NCBI RefSeq assembly: GCF_904848165.1
Contig: NZ_LR884459.1
Coordinates: 2,108,001 to 2,172,000, forward strand
Direction: 5' to 3'
DNA length: 64,000 nt
DNA from: Psychrobacter arenosus
GTDB taxonomy: Bacteria > Pseudomonadota > Gammaproteobacteria > Pseudomonadales > Moraxellaceae
Part shown: piece after piece, positions 23,765-37,048 of the stretch
Layout of the letters: each line of letters starts with the position of its first letter
Position numbering within the stretch: the first letter of the stretch is position 1
The notes under the pieces: model-generated
Database searches by the model: none
Seen by the model: the letters and a program-made list of their open reading frames with translations, nothing else
Told to the model about the DNA's origin: nothing
Program-made: the position numbers and the translations under genes

Positions 23765-24153
23765 GTTTTGTCTAAATTATTTACTCAAGTTCCTACCTAA
23801 CATTTTAATTTTGATATTAAATTCAGTGAAATCCTATGCTATTGGTCTGCACAGCTTAATAAAATGCTTTGACTTCTATTATTACAATTGCTATTTTTAA
23901 ATAATAAATTAAGATAATATTAATAATATATAAATATTTTATAACTAATTAAAGCCAAATTATGCTTTTTGGTGCTTTTAACAAAGTTGTGTTTTAACAC
24001 CACTACTATTTAGTCATTATTTTGGAAGCTATTTCATTGGTCAGAACTTTCTATTGAATAGAAGGTTTACTTCAAATAACACCATAACTTGACTGTAGAG
24101 AAAAAGAAAACCTAATGAGTTGTTTTTTAATTAATTATCAAAAGGAATTGATA
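23765..24153. other. AT-rich gene-free region upstream of dctP
   Basis: No gene is seen. About 23870-23960 is very AT-rich (long runs of A/T only). The dctP promoter should be here; no clear -35/-10 pair could be chosen. Nothing here is shared with the region downstream of operon B beyond the second terminator hairpin. Confidence 0.5.
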
Positions 24154-25212
24154 ATGAGATATCTCTTGCTTCTTCCAATCATTGCGATGACAGCACTTAG
24201 TTTAGTGGCCTGCTCCAATGCTAGTGATGCCGATGCTAGCGAAAGTACCACTAAATCAAAAGAACAGACGGTATTAAGGTTTTCACATTTTTGGCCCGCT
24301 ACTTCATCAATCAATCAGGAGGTTTTTAAACCATGGGCAAAGAAAATCGAGGCCGATTCTAATGGTAGTCTCAAAATTGAGCTTTATCCTTCAGCGACGT
24401 TGAGTAAGCCTGATGTTACTTACGAATCTACCGTTAAAGGTACGGTTGATATTGGCTCTCAGGCGCATGGTTACACCAGTGGCCGTTTTCCATTGACTCA
24501 AATTGCTGAGTTGCCAGGACTGTCTAATTCTGCCACCCAAATGAGCTGTATTTTGCAGACTTTATATGAAGACGGCACAATTGCCAAAGAGTATGAGGAC
24601 TCACACGTGCTATTTATGTATGGTGCGGGCCCTGGTACCTTGCACACTACTGATAAACTTATTAAGACACCTGAAGATATGAGAGGTATGCGTATTCGCC
24701 GTCCTTCGGCAGTCGCTGGTGACATCATCGAAAGTATGGGTGCATCACCTGTAGGACTTCCTGCCAATGACATGTATACCTCATTACAACGTGGTGTCGT
24801 CGATGGCTTAAGTTTCCCGTGGGAGGCCGTCACAACTTTCAAAATTGATGAAGTCACGAAGTATCATACTAATATTCCGTTTTATAGTTCCGGTCTTATA
24901 GTGGCCATGAATCAGGATAGCTATGACGCGCTCCCTGATGAACTGCAGAAAGTACTCGATGATAACTCTGGCATGGCACTAGCTAAGCAGGTCGGTGAAG
25001 TTTTTGATAAGCATGATTTAATAGCCCTGCAATCTGCTAGAGACCAAGGTCATGAAGTGGTCGATATTCCTAACCCTTTAAACGATCCCATTTGGCGAGA
25101 GCCTTTAGAGAAAGGTACACAGAAATATTTAAAAGACGTCAGTGATTTGGGTTTGGATGCGCAAGGTGTCTATGAGAAAGCAAAAAAAGCTAGTGCTACT
25201 TGTGAGGTTTAG
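24154..25212 (+). CDS. TRAP-type transporter substrate-binding lipoprotein (DctP family), orphan
   Basis: Extracytoplasmic solute-binding protein of a tripartite ATP-independent periplasmic transporter, probably for a carboxylate-type ligand. The 352-residue product has a lipoprotein signal with lipobox LVAC (C20) and the family core: FSHFWPATSS, then GMRIRRPSAVAGDIIESMGASPVGLP with the arginine region that binds the ligand carboxylate (about residues 185-210), and QRGVVDGLSFPWEA. ATG 24154 is preceded by AAGGA and gives a normal signal peptide; the frame is open 13 codons further upstream. No DctQ or DctM membrane gene is near: it is alone between two rrn operons. The ligand cannot be read from the sequence. 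Confidence 0.9.
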   Translation: MRYLLLLPIIAMTALSLVACSNASDADASESTTKSKEQTVLRFSHFWPATSSINQEVFKPWAKKIEADSNGSLKIELYPSATLSKPDVTYESTVKGTVDIGSQAHGYTSGRFPLTQIAELPGLSNSATQMSCILQTLYEDGTIAKEYEDSHVLFMYGAGPGTLHTTDKLIKTPEDMRGMRIRRPSAVAGDIIESMGASPVGLPANDMYTSLQRGVVDGLSFPWEAVTTFKIDEVTKYHTNIPFYSSGLIVAMNQDSYDALPDELQKVLDDNSGMALAKQVGEVFDKHDLIALQSARDQGHEVVDIPNPLNDPIWREPLEKGTQKYLKDVSDLGLDAQGVYEKAKKASATCEV

Positions 25213-25725
25213 ATAGAAAAAAGTACATCAGCAGCTTCACTGCTAAACACTGTTTTTTAATTTGAAGTACGCGGTATTTTGATGAAACAATAGTATTTAT
25301 AGCAAGGTGTATGGAACTAGCAATACTTTTAACTGTATTTCTTAGGCTGGGTGGGGCGGGTTCTATTGCCTATAGCCATTCCTACTTAGCGAGATTCCTC
25401 TTAGTCAAGTGTCCCAGTGCGTAGGGGAGAAGTATTCTTTATGAGTATTGTGTATAGTTTGAGGCTGCCAGAAAATCTCCCCAACCCCCTTTGAAAAAGG
25501 GGCTTAAAACCCTCTATATCTTATTTATCCAATCGTGGGTTACGCTTCGCTAATCGCATGCTACCTCAAACAACAGTTATATATGTAGATAACGTAGCGT
25601 GGGTGAAAACCCACGGACTGATAGATACCTATATAAAAAGTAGGTCATAGAAAGAATTCGTAGGGTGGGTTAGTGCTACCGAGCATGCGTAGCGTGCGAA
25701 GGTAGAACGTAACCCACAAATACGG
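25213..25725. other. Repeat-containing region between dctP and rrn operon B
   Basis: No gene is recognisable. It contains repeats shared with the upstream flank of operon A (25532-25565, 25591-25642), an inverted CCCCTTT/AAAGGGG near 25487-25502, and an inverted GTAGGGTGGGTTA...TAACCCAC segment at 25661-25719. Confidence 0.55.
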
Positions 25726-26006
25726 GATGGTTGAATTAGAAACTAATTATATAAAGTAGTTCCCTTCCCCTAAAAGGGGAAGGGCTAGGGATGGGGTTAT
25801 CGGTTAGGCCATAAAGAGTAAATCAATCAAATTGAAATAATATTCCAAAAGAGGTTGACGCCCAGTGAGAAATCTATATACTACGCCCCTGTTGAGACGG
25901 AAGCTTGGCTAACAAGAGCTAAATTAGCGATTGGGACGCAGAGCGGAACAAGGACTTTAGCAAATTAGAGATTATCTAATTGGCTGAATGAATTGAAAAT
26001 TACTTC

Positions 26007-26034
26007 TTGACACAGGCTATAAAGCGTCTATAAT
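26007..26034 (+). promoter_or_regulatory. rrn operon B promoter P1
   Basis: TTGACA (26007-26012), 16-bp spacer, TATAAT (26029-26034); identical to P1 of operon A. Confidence 0.85.
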
Positions 26035-26116
26035 ACGCACCTCATCGGGAAGAGCTAAACTGTCAATCACAGATTGATAACGCAGCTAACCAGATGAAAC
26101 AAATATAGAATAAAGC

Positions 26117-26144
26117 TTGACAGATATCTAATTGATGATATACT
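26117..26144 (+). promoter_or_regulatory. rrn operon B promoter P2
   Basis: TTGACA (26117-26122), 16-bp spacer, TATACT (26139-26144); identical to P2 of operon A. Confidence 0.8.
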
Positions 26145-26456
26145 TGACGGCTCGCTAAGTAAGACGAACAATTAGTTTATCTTATTAGTGATATAACTTA
26201 ACTTGGACGACAAGCTAAGTCAACTATTTAAAAGCTAAATCAAAGAACAACTTGTGTGGATTTTTGCTGATTCAGAATGCTAAAAATAAAGTTGGTTGAG
26301 TTCCTTTCGGAACGATTCTAACTATAAAAATTATCATTCTTTATAAGCAAAGAAACTCTAAGTTAATTCATTATATGAAACATACGGAAAGCAAATTTGC
26401 TAGTAATAGAATGAGCCAAGTTTAGAAGCTTCTTTAAAGAGCTTCATAGCAAGATT

Positions 26457-27989
<1,533 letters not shown>

Positions 27990-28078
27990 TAGACGCATTC
28001 GGTCAGCAAGAATTCACAACAAGTTGTTCTTTGGTTTAGTTAGAAAGCATTCAAGCTTTAAGATGAACGTTATCTTAC

Positions 28079-28154
28079 AGGCCTGTAGCTCAGCTGGTTA
28101 GAGCACCGTGTTGATAACGCGGGGTCGGCAGTTCAAGTCTGCCCAGGCCTACCA
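28079..28154 (+). tRNA. tRNA-Ile (GAU), operon B
   Basis: Same tRNA as in operon A but 76 nt: the variable loop has lost one G (GGTC). This is likely a homopolymer error, though a 4-nt variable loop would be tolerated. Confidence 0.95.
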
Positions 28155-28163
28155 TTATCTTCA

Positions 28164-28239
28164 GGGGCCATAGCTCAGTTGGTAGAGCGCCTGCCTTGCA
28201 CGCAGGAGGTCAACGGTTCGACTCCGTTTGGCTCCACCA
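28164..28239 (+). tRNA. tRNA-Ala (UGC), operon B
   Basis: A 76-nt cloverleaf, TGC anticodon, encoded CCA; identical to the copy in operon A. Confidence 0.97.
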
Positions 28240-28540
28240 TCTTTATGATTGAATGCTAGTTAAAGTTATAAACCAGAATCAAATAATTTAGCGCAAGCTG
28301 ATAGATTATTTCATTCTGTTTTATACAGAACCAATATGACGATCTGATGAAGACGTTATTATTATTTAAAAACATAGATATGAGTCTGGGTTAGGAGTGG
28401 CGTGTTCACGCGTCACACTTAACCTGATAACTGACCTCCCCAAGAGGTTGGTTATCGAAAAGTAATAGAGAACTGAATCAAGCGTAAATTATCAAGGTGA
28501 TATCGTTATAATTACGACTAAAGACCCTTTGGGGTTGTAT

Positions 28541-31388
<2,848 letters not shown>

Positions 31389-31524
31389 ACAACACCCAAG
31401 TGGTTTGTATTGTGATAGTTATAACGATTTTATATCATCTTGCTAAGCAAGCTTGATTCAGTCATACCGCTTAATATAAGCAAAGCTCAACCCAATACTT
31501 TTAGACTCATATCTATACCCCCTT

Positions 31525-31639
31525 TGCTGACGACAATAGCAAGACGGAACCACCTGATCCCTTCTCGAACTCAGAAGTGAAACGTCTTAGCGCCAATGGT
31601 AGTGTGGTTCGCCCATGTGAGAGTAGGTCATCGTCAGCT
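31525..31639 (+). rRNA. rrf: 5S ribosomal RNA (operon B)
   Basis: Identical to the 5S gene of operon A, about 115 nt. Confidence 0.95.
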
Positions 31640-31654
31640 CCCTATACCCTGATT

Positions 31655-31687
31655 AGCCCCAATCATTAATTTGATTGGGGCTTTTCT
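31655..31687 (+). terminator. rrn operon B terminator
   Basis: Same AGCCCCAATCA/TGATTGGGGCT hairpin and T-run as after operon A. Its end overlaps the first copy of a 14-bp direct repeat (31678-31691). Confidence 0.9.
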
Positions 31688-31796
31688 TCGTTTGAAGTTT
31701 GGTGCTACTTGGTTAGGAAATCCTATTTAAAGGATTTCCCTTGCAACCCTAAAATTGACATGCAATTTTTTAACGGCTTTCAGGGCTTTTCTTCGT
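31678..31796. mobile_element. Mini-element insertion with 14-bp direct flanking repeats
   Basis: GGGCTTTTCTTCGT occurs at 31678-31691 and again at 31783-31796. Between them lie 91 bp that contain the two-hairpin element (31715-31785: GGAAATCC/GGATTTCC, CTTGCA, AAAATTG-ACATG-CAATTTT). After operon A the sequence runs uninterrupted through GGGCTTTTCTTTGTCTGCGATTT (23688 on), which looks like the empty site. The element has no coding capacity. Whether it moves, or arose by local duplication, cannot be decided from this window. Confidence 0.5.
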
Positions 31797-31827
31797 CTGC
31801 GATTTAATATTTCTGGATATAAGCAAC

Positions 31828-31859
31828 AAAGCCCTCAGTGCTAACGCACTGGGGGCTCT
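31828..31859. terminator. Hairpin between rrn operon B and the DUF1289 gene
   Basis: AAGCCCTCAGTGC / GCACTGGGGGCTC with a TAAC loop. A mutated version of 23733-23764; it lies between convergent transcription units. Confidence 0.7.
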
Positions 31860-31916
31860 GTTGTATGTCTAATTGCAATCCATTTCAGCCTTGTTTTAAA
31901 AAAGGAAGGACTGTTT

Positions 31917-32174
31917 CTAAAACAACTCTTCAATCTCACCTTCACCAAAATCAAAGCCTAACTGCTCCTGTTTGCGTCTACGCATCTGTTCAATTCGCTG
32001 CTTGCGTCCTACTATCAGCCGTAATACTTCGCGGCGCTGTTCATTAGTCATCTGAAACCACATCTGCCGCTCAGGGCGGCTGCGCAGACAACCGAAGCAA
32101 TACCCTTTCTTATTGCTTCGGCAGACGCCAATGCAAGGGTTTTCAACGGCAAAGAGCTCGATTTGGTTTTGCAT
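31917..32174 (-). CDS. DUF1289 domain-containing protein
   Basis: An 85-residue cytoplasmic protein with the DUF1289 cysteine signature NPCIGVCRSNKKGYCFGCLRSRPERQMW (C at about 14, 18, 26, 29), a likely small metal-binding motif, followed by a basic helix rich in Arg/Gln (about 45-72) and an acidic end. Function of the family is unknown. It is transcribed convergently with rrn operon B and divergently from yqiA, 198 bp away. Confidence 0.88.
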   Translation of the reverse strand: MQNQIELFAVENPCIGVCRSNKKGYCFGCLRSRPERQMWFQMTNEQRREVLRLIVGRKQRIEQMRRRKQEQLGFDFGEGEIEELF

Positions 32175-32372
32175 AACGACTCTAAGTCTGAGAATGAGTT
32201 TAAAAGGGCTTATTAATTATAAAGCGAAAATGCTATCTAGCACAGTTAGAATAAGTCCCCGCTGTTTTGTTAATATTATCATGGATTAAAGCGTGATAAT
32301 CTTTAGGCAACATGGAATAAACACAGCTTTATTAAAACGTGGTTTTTCATTAACTGCTGATAAGAGAAAAAT

Positions 32373-32984
32373 ATGAAAATTATTTATATTCATGGGCTTG
32401 ATAGCTCCGCCAATTCGATGAAGGGTCTACTGTTAGAAGCTTACTGTGCAGTGCATCATCCTAATATTGAAGTCATACGTCCTGATTTAAATTTACCTCC
32501 AGCAGCAGTCTTTAAGTTATTGTGTGAGTTGGTAAGTGAAAAAGAGCCAACAAGCTCTACTTTATTAATGGGCAGCTCATTGGGTGGATATTTTACCACC
32601 TTAGTTAGTAATCATACGGGTTGTCCTGCGGTACTACTCAATCCTAGTACGCAACCACATATAAGTTTGCAGCGATTTTTGCAAGACCAGCCTGAGGATA
32701 TTGACTCGGATACGGTTATTTATCAATCCAGTGGTGGGTGGGAGATAACGCCTGCCCATTTAGCGTGGTTTGCTGAGCATCAATTAACAGCGGTTTGCCA
32801 CCCTGAAAAGATGCTCGCCTGGATTAAAGCCGGTGATGAGTTGTTAAATCCAGAGGTTGCCACGGAGTTTTATCGGCAGCAAGGGGTAGAGGTAATACTG
32901 CAGGAAGGAGGAGATCATAGAATGACTGACTTTGCTGAGCTATTACCTATATTATTACCAAAAGCCTTGGATTTACCGGCTTAA
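32373..32984 (+). CDS. yqiA: YqiA/YcfP-family alpha/beta-fold esterase
   Basis: A 203-residue small alpha/beta hydrolase, probably a thioesterase/esterase. The nucleophile elbow GSSLGG gives Ser69; the acid is likely D155 (KAGDELL) and the base H182 (GGDHRM). The N-terminus MKIIYIHGLDSSANSMK is typical. It lies directly upstream of parE, as in E. coli, which supports the YqiA assignment over other family members. The gap to parE is 148 bp. Confidence 0.9.
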   Translation: MKIIYIHGLDSSANSMKGLLLEAYCAVHHPNIEVIRPDLNLPPAAVFKLLCELVSEKEPTSSTLLMGSSLGGYFTTLVSNHTGCPAVLLNPSTQPHISLQRFLQDQPEDIDSDTVIYQSSGGWEITPAHLAWFAEHQLTAVCHPEKMLAWIKAGDELLNPEVATEFYRQQGVEVILQEGGDHRMTDFAELLPILLPKALDLPA

Positions 32985-33132
32985 CCCCTTGCCGTTGCGA
33001 GTTTATTGCTAGCGACATTAACTGTCGTGACTTTAGATTTGCCCCCGATATCTTAGGCAATATTCGTTATAATAAGCTCATAGAAAACTCTAGTTAAGCC
33101 TCTCAGCTGCCCGCAAGGCAAAGGATATCACC

Positions 33133-35022
33133 GTGAATCAATATAATGCCCAATCCCTTGAAGTCTTAGAAGGACTGGAGCCTGTTCGTCGCCGTCCTGG
33201 TATGTATACGGATACCACGCGTCCTAACCATTTGGCGCAAGAGGTCATAGACAACTCAGTCGATGAAGCGTTAGCGGGTTATGCTAAGACCATCAAAGTA
33301 CAGCTGTATGAGGATGGCTCCTTGTCTGTAGAAGATGATGGTCGCGGTATGCCTACCGATATTCATCCCGAATTTAACCAGTCCGGCATTGAGCTGATAT
33401 TTACCCGTCTGCATGCTGGGGGTAAATTTTCTACCAGTAACTATCAAGTGTCTGGTGGTCTGCATGGGGTAGGTATTTCGGTGGTCAATGCGCTGTCAAA
33501 GCGAGTAGAAGTGACCGTATGGCGCGATAGTGTGCAGTATGACATGGCGTTTGAAAATGGCGCTCCGGTTACTGAACTTACGGAATCTGTGAGCCCTAAC
33601 AAACGCAAGCGTGGTACTAAGGTGCGCTTTTGGGTCGATGGCTCCTTTTTTGATTCCCCAAAATTTAGCGTCAAACAGCTCAAGCACAATCTTAAAGCTA
33701 AGGCCGTCTTATCCGCAGGTTTAAAAATTGAATTTGTTGATGATATTAATAATGACAAAGTTGTTTGGCAGTTTGCAGATGGGGTCGTTGAATACCTTAA
33801 TGAACAATTAGATGGCCTTGAAACCCTACCGCCAGAGCCGTTTTATTTTAGTTATGAAGCTAAATCCGGGGAGCGAGCAGGGGTGACCTTTGCGCTATCG
33901 TGGTTACCTGAGGGCGGGACGCCTATCCAAGAAAGCTATGTCAACTTGATCCCTACGGCTCAAGGCGGTACCCACGTTAATGGTCTGCGTACCGGTATTT
34001 TAGAAGCACTGCGAGAGTTTTGTGATATTCATAACTTATTACCGCGTAATGTAAAATTGACCGGTGAAGATATTTGGGATGGCGTTAACTATATCCTATC
34101 GCTGAAGTTTTCTGAGCCGCAATTCTCTGGTCAGACCAAAGAGCGCTTATCGAGTCGTGAGGCGGCAGGGGCTGTACAGGCGCAGGCAAAAGATGCCTTT
34201 AGCTTATGGCTTAACCAACATGCGGACTTGGGCGCGCAGATTGCGGAATTGGCGATTTCCAAAGCCGGTACTCGTCTTAAATCCGCCAAGAAAGTAGCAC
34301 GTAAAAAGATTACTCAAGGGCCCGCATTACCCGGTAAATTAGCAGATTGTCGGGGAAATTTACGCGATGGGGCTGAGTTATTTTTAGTAGAAGGGGATTC
34401 AGCAGGGGGGAGTGCGAAACAGGCTCGCGACCGTCATTTCCAAGCGATTTTACCGTTAAAGGGTAAGATCTTAAATACTTGGGAAGTATCGCCTGATACC
34501 GTATTGGCCAGTCAAGAGATTCATGATATTGCGATTGCTATTGGCGTCGATCCGGCGTCAGATGACTTGTCTGAATTGCGCTACGATAAGGTCTGTATTT
34601 TAGCGGATGCTGATTCGGATGGGCTGCACATTGCCACTCTGATTTGTGCCTTATTCGTCAAACATTTCCCAGCTTTAGTAGATGCTGGCCATTTGTTTGT
34701 CGCCATGCCGCCTCTCTACCGAGTTGATGTGGGCAAAGAAGTCCATTACGCATTAGATGAGGGCGAACTGACCCAGATTTTGAGTACGGTACCTGGCAAT
34801 AAAAAACCGCAAATTACCCGCTTTAAGGGCTTGGGAGAAATGAGCGCGGAGCAGTTGCGGGACACTACTTTGAATCCTGATACTCGCCGTTTGGTGCAAT
34901 TGGATATGGACGATATGCACCTAACCAATAACGTCATGGATATGCTGCTCGCTAAGAAACGCTCTGGTGACCGTAAGTCTTGGTTGGAGACTAAAGGGGA
35001 CTTGGCTGATATTGTGGTATGA
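33133..35022 (+). CDS. parE: DNA topoisomerase IV subunit B
   Basis: ParE is the ATPase subunit of topoisomerase IV, which decatenates daughter chromosomes together with ParC. The 629-residue product starts at GTG 33133 (AAGGA upstream) with MNQYNAQSLEVLEGLEPVRRRPGMYT. Visible: GHKL ATPase domain (NSVDEA, DDGRGMP, GGLHGVGISVVNALS), transducer domain, and TOPRIM domain (EGDSAGGSAKQARDR about 420 and DADSDGLHI about 498). At ~630 residues it lacks the ~170-residue insertion of gammaproteobacterial GyrB, so it is ParE and not GyrB. parC is not in the window. Confidence 0.97.
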   Translation: MNQYNAQSLEVLEGLEPVRRRPGMYTDTTRPNHLAQEVIDNSVDEALAGYAKTIKVQLYEDGSLSVEDDGRGMPTDIHPEFNQSGIELIFTRLHAGGKFSTSNYQVSGGLHGVGISVVNALSKRVEVTVWRDSVQYDMAFENGAPVTELTESVSPNKRKRGTKVRFWVDGSFFDSPKFSVKQLKHNLKAKAVLSAGLKIEFVDDINNDKVVWQFADGVVEYLNEQLDGLETLPPEPFYFSYEAKSGERAGVTFALSWLPEGGTPIQESYVNLIPTAQGGTHVNGLRTGILEALREFCDIHNLLPRNVKLTGEDIWDGVNYILSLKFSEPQFSGQTKERLSSREAAGAVQAQAKDAFSLWLNQHADLGAQIAELAISKAGTRLKSAKKVARKKITQGPALPGKLADCRGNLRDGAELFLVEGDSAGGSAKQARDRHFQAILPLKGKILNTWEVSPDTVLASQEIHDIAIAIGVDPASDDLSELRYDKVCILADADSDGLHIATLICALFVKHFPALVDAGHLFVAMPPLYRVDVGKEVHYALDEGELTQILSTVPGNKKPQITRFKGLGEMSAEQLRDTTLNPDTRRLVQLDMDDMHLTNNVMDMLLAKKRSGDRKSWLETKGDLADIVV

Positions 35023-35073
35023 TAACAGTTGTTTACTGTAATTTAACTGGGCCTAATTAGCATAGAGACTTAT

Positions 35074-35727
35074 ATGACTGACCCTCAATATCCAAAGTTT
35101 ACTCGCAGTCCTTTAACCCGTAAAAAGTTAGGCGATAAAGTGCCTAAACGGGGTGGTATCATTGCCCCTCCAATCGCGAAAGCGGTGCTAAAAGTGTTGG
35201 GTTGGAAGGTCGTTGGTGATATCCCGAATGTGCCTAAAGCGGTGTTTCTAGCCTTGCCCCATACCTCCAATATGGACGGGCTGTTTGCTATTCCTTCGAT
35301 ATTAGCTTTAGATTTGGATGTTAAAATAATGGGCAAAGAAAGCCTATTTAAAGTGCCAGTCTTAGCGCCATTTTTACGCTGGGCGGGTATTATTCCTATC
35401 GATCGGGGCAAAAAAGGCTCAGTCTTGCAGACTAGCATAGAGCGTTTTAAGCCGGAAAAGCCTTTGCTATTAGGGTTATCCCCTGAAGGGACGCGCGCTT
35501 ATACCAAAGAGTGGAAGACGGGGTTTTATTATATTGCTGCAGGAGCAGGGGTGCCCATTGTGCCAGTAGCGATGGATTATAAAACTAAAGAAGTGCGGTT
35601 TATGCAGCCAGTATTGCCAACAGGAAATATGGAAATAGACATTCCAAAAATTCTTGAACAGTATAAAGGCGTGGTTCCTAAACACCCTGAGCGCTTATCG
35701 CAGCCACTACAAGATGTGAATAAATAA
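35074..35727 (+). CDS. 1-acyl-glycerol-3-phosphate acyltransferase-like protein (PlsC family)
   Basis: A 217-residue membrane-associated acyltransferase. The catalytic HX4D motif is H63-TSNM-D68 and the second motif is SPEGTR (E138). A hydrophobic patch around 70-82 and GIIPIDRG (about 105-112) fit the PlsC fold. It probably acylates a lysophospholipid, but HTSNMD-type members are of unclear specificity. It is 51 bp downstream of parE on the same strand and may be cotranscribed with it, ending at a strong terminator. Confidence 0.85.
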   Translation: MTDPQYPKFTRSPLTRKKLGDKVPKRGGIIAPPIAKAVLKVLGWKVVGDIPNVPKAVFLALPHTSNMDGLFAIPSILALDLDVKIMGKESLFKVPVLAPFLRWAGIIPIDRGKKGSVLQTSIERFKPEKPLLLGLSPEGTRAYTKEWKTGFYYIAAGAGVPIVPVAMDYKTKEVRFMQPVLPTGNMEIDIPKILEQYKGVVPKHPERLSQPLQDVNK

Positions 35728-35766
35728 TGGCTTAGCTGTCAGCTGGTTAAATCTAACTTATAGCAT

Positions 35767-35807
35767 AAAAAAACCCTTAGCCTTATTCAATAAGCTAAGG
35801 GTTTTTT
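35767..35807. terminator. Bidirectional terminator between acyltransferase and SDR genes
   Basis: AAAAAACCCTTAGC...CTTATT / AATAAG-CTAAGGGTTTTTT, with a run of six T on each strand. It separates convergent genes. Confidence 0.9.
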
Positions 35808-35815
35808 ATGACTGC

Positions 35816-35878
35816 TACTAAATGACTTGTACTAAATGATTGGTACTAAATGCCTGCCACTAAATGCCTGATACTAAC
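35816..35878. repeat. 14-bp tandem repeat, 4.5 units
   Basis: Units TACTAAATGACTTG, TACTAAATGATTGG, TACTAAATGCCTGC, CACTAAATGCCTGA and TACTAAC between the terminator and the SDR stop codon. Confidence 0.75.
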
Positions 35879-35899
35879 TTATTCATCCTAATTTTAGCG

Positions 35900-36685
35900 C
35901 TAAAACTGCGGCTGACCATTGGAGGCACTAACGCCGCCATCGACCGGTAAATCGACCCCCGTAATCATAGCAGCATCTTCACTCGCTAAAAAAGTAATAG
36001 CGGCAGCGATATCCTCTGGGGTCGCCAAACGGCCTAACGGGCAACGGGCTAAGAATTTATCGGTTTTCTCTTCATTGTCTTGTATCTTAGTCGTCATATT
36101 GGTCTTGGTGACACTCGGACTCACTGCATTTACCCGTACCCCATCACGACCATGATCCATGGCCAATGTACGGGTGAGATTGGTAACCCCAGCCTTAGCA
36201 GCATTGTACGCTGCCATATTCCAATCGCCGCCCATACCCGACACTGAGGACACATTGATAATATTACCTTTGGACTTTATTAACGCTGGCATCGCAGCTT
36301 GGCACACATAAAAAGTCCCATTAAGATTCACATCCATAGCGCTTTGCCAGTCTTCAGCACTCAGCTCGGTGATTTTACCTTGGACAGCTTTACCGGCATT
36401 ATTCACCAACACGTCGATATGCTCAAACTTCTTGAGCACGTGGTCAATCATGGCACGCACTTGGTGCTGTTGGCTGATATCACAGGTAATAATTTGATAG
36501 TTTTCGGAATGAATCCAAGTGGGGTCTTGAGGGAACTGTCTGACGGTCTCTTCTAAAGTCTCTGCAGTGCGTCCTACTAGCACGAGGCGCGCGCCTTCTT
36601 TAGCAAAGCGAATGGCGGTTGCCCGGCCAATACCGGAGCCTGCGCCTGTAATAATAACGGTCTTTTCCTTAAAGCGTTTCATCAT
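35900..36685 (-). CDS. Short-chain dehydrogenase/reductase (SDR family)
   Basis: A 261-residue classical SDR oxidoreductase. The Rossmann motif TGAGSGIG (13-20), NNAG (95-98) and the catalytic S147, Y160, K164 (Y-x3-K) are all present. GRT at residues 38-40 after beta-2 suggests NADP(H), but this is weak evidence. The C-terminal LPVDGGVSA is typical of FabG-like SDRs. AAGGA lies 7 bases before ATG 36685. The substrate is unknown, and the flanking genes give no hint. Confidence 0.9.
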   Translation of the reverse strand: MMKRFKEKTVIITGAGSGIGRATAIRFAKEGARLVLVGRTAETLEETVRQFPQDPTWIHSENYQIITCDISQQHQVRAMIDHVLKKFEHIDVLVNNAGKAVQGKITELSAEDWQSAMDVNLNGTFYVCQAAMPALIKSKGNIINVSSVSGMGGDWNMAAYNAAKAGVTNLTRTLAMDHGRDGVRVNAVSPSVTKTNMTTKIQDNEEKTDKFLARCPLGRLATPEDIAAAITFLASEDAAMITGVDLPVDGGVSASNGQPQF

Positions 36686-37048
36686 AGTGCTGTCCTTATT
36701 GGTGCAAATTTTTACTCATTAATGGCTTTTACAGCGGTGCTGCGCGGTTAGCGATACCGCAGTTATTCTTGATTAGTGTCTGTTTTTATAACAGTTAAGG
36801 TCTGTGTTTACAGTAGTTGCTATCTCTATAGTAATAGTAACCATTGTAGAGTACTAGCCCTGGTTAAACCTTATGGGCTTAGTAACATCGCTATAAGGTG
36901 GCGGCTAACATTCTCTGGCCTCATCGAAATTTACCTAGAAAAAACGCTGACGATTTACTCATAAAAAAAGACAGCCGTAGCTGTCTCTTTTATTTTATGC
37001 AGACGAGCTATAACTCAGAGTTACAGCAAGCCTAGCAAACGTTTGAAC
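36686..37048. other. Intergenic region upstream of the SDR gene
   Basis: Holds the terminator of the minus-strand channel gene (36963-36986) and a small hairpin GCGGT/ACCGC (36744-36760). No gene is recognisable. The SDR promoter must lie here. Confidence 0.5.
36963..36986 (-). terminator. Terminator of the TM-helix channel gene
   Basis: AGACAGC-CGTA-GCTGTCT followed on the minus strand by seven T, 63 bp after the stop at 37049. Confidence 0.85.

Noticed and set aside
23685..23900. 71-codon frame downstream of rrn operon A
   Set aside because: Begins in the rrn terminator and runs through the 14-bp stem hairpin; composition is not protein-like.
31838..32047. 69-codon plus-strand frame
   Set aside because: Antisense to the DUF1289 gene, whose cysteine motif is clearly conserved.
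33133..35022. GyrB in place of ParE
   Set aside because: The protein is ~630 residues without the gammaproteobacterial GyrB insertion, and yqiA lies directly upstream as in E. coli.
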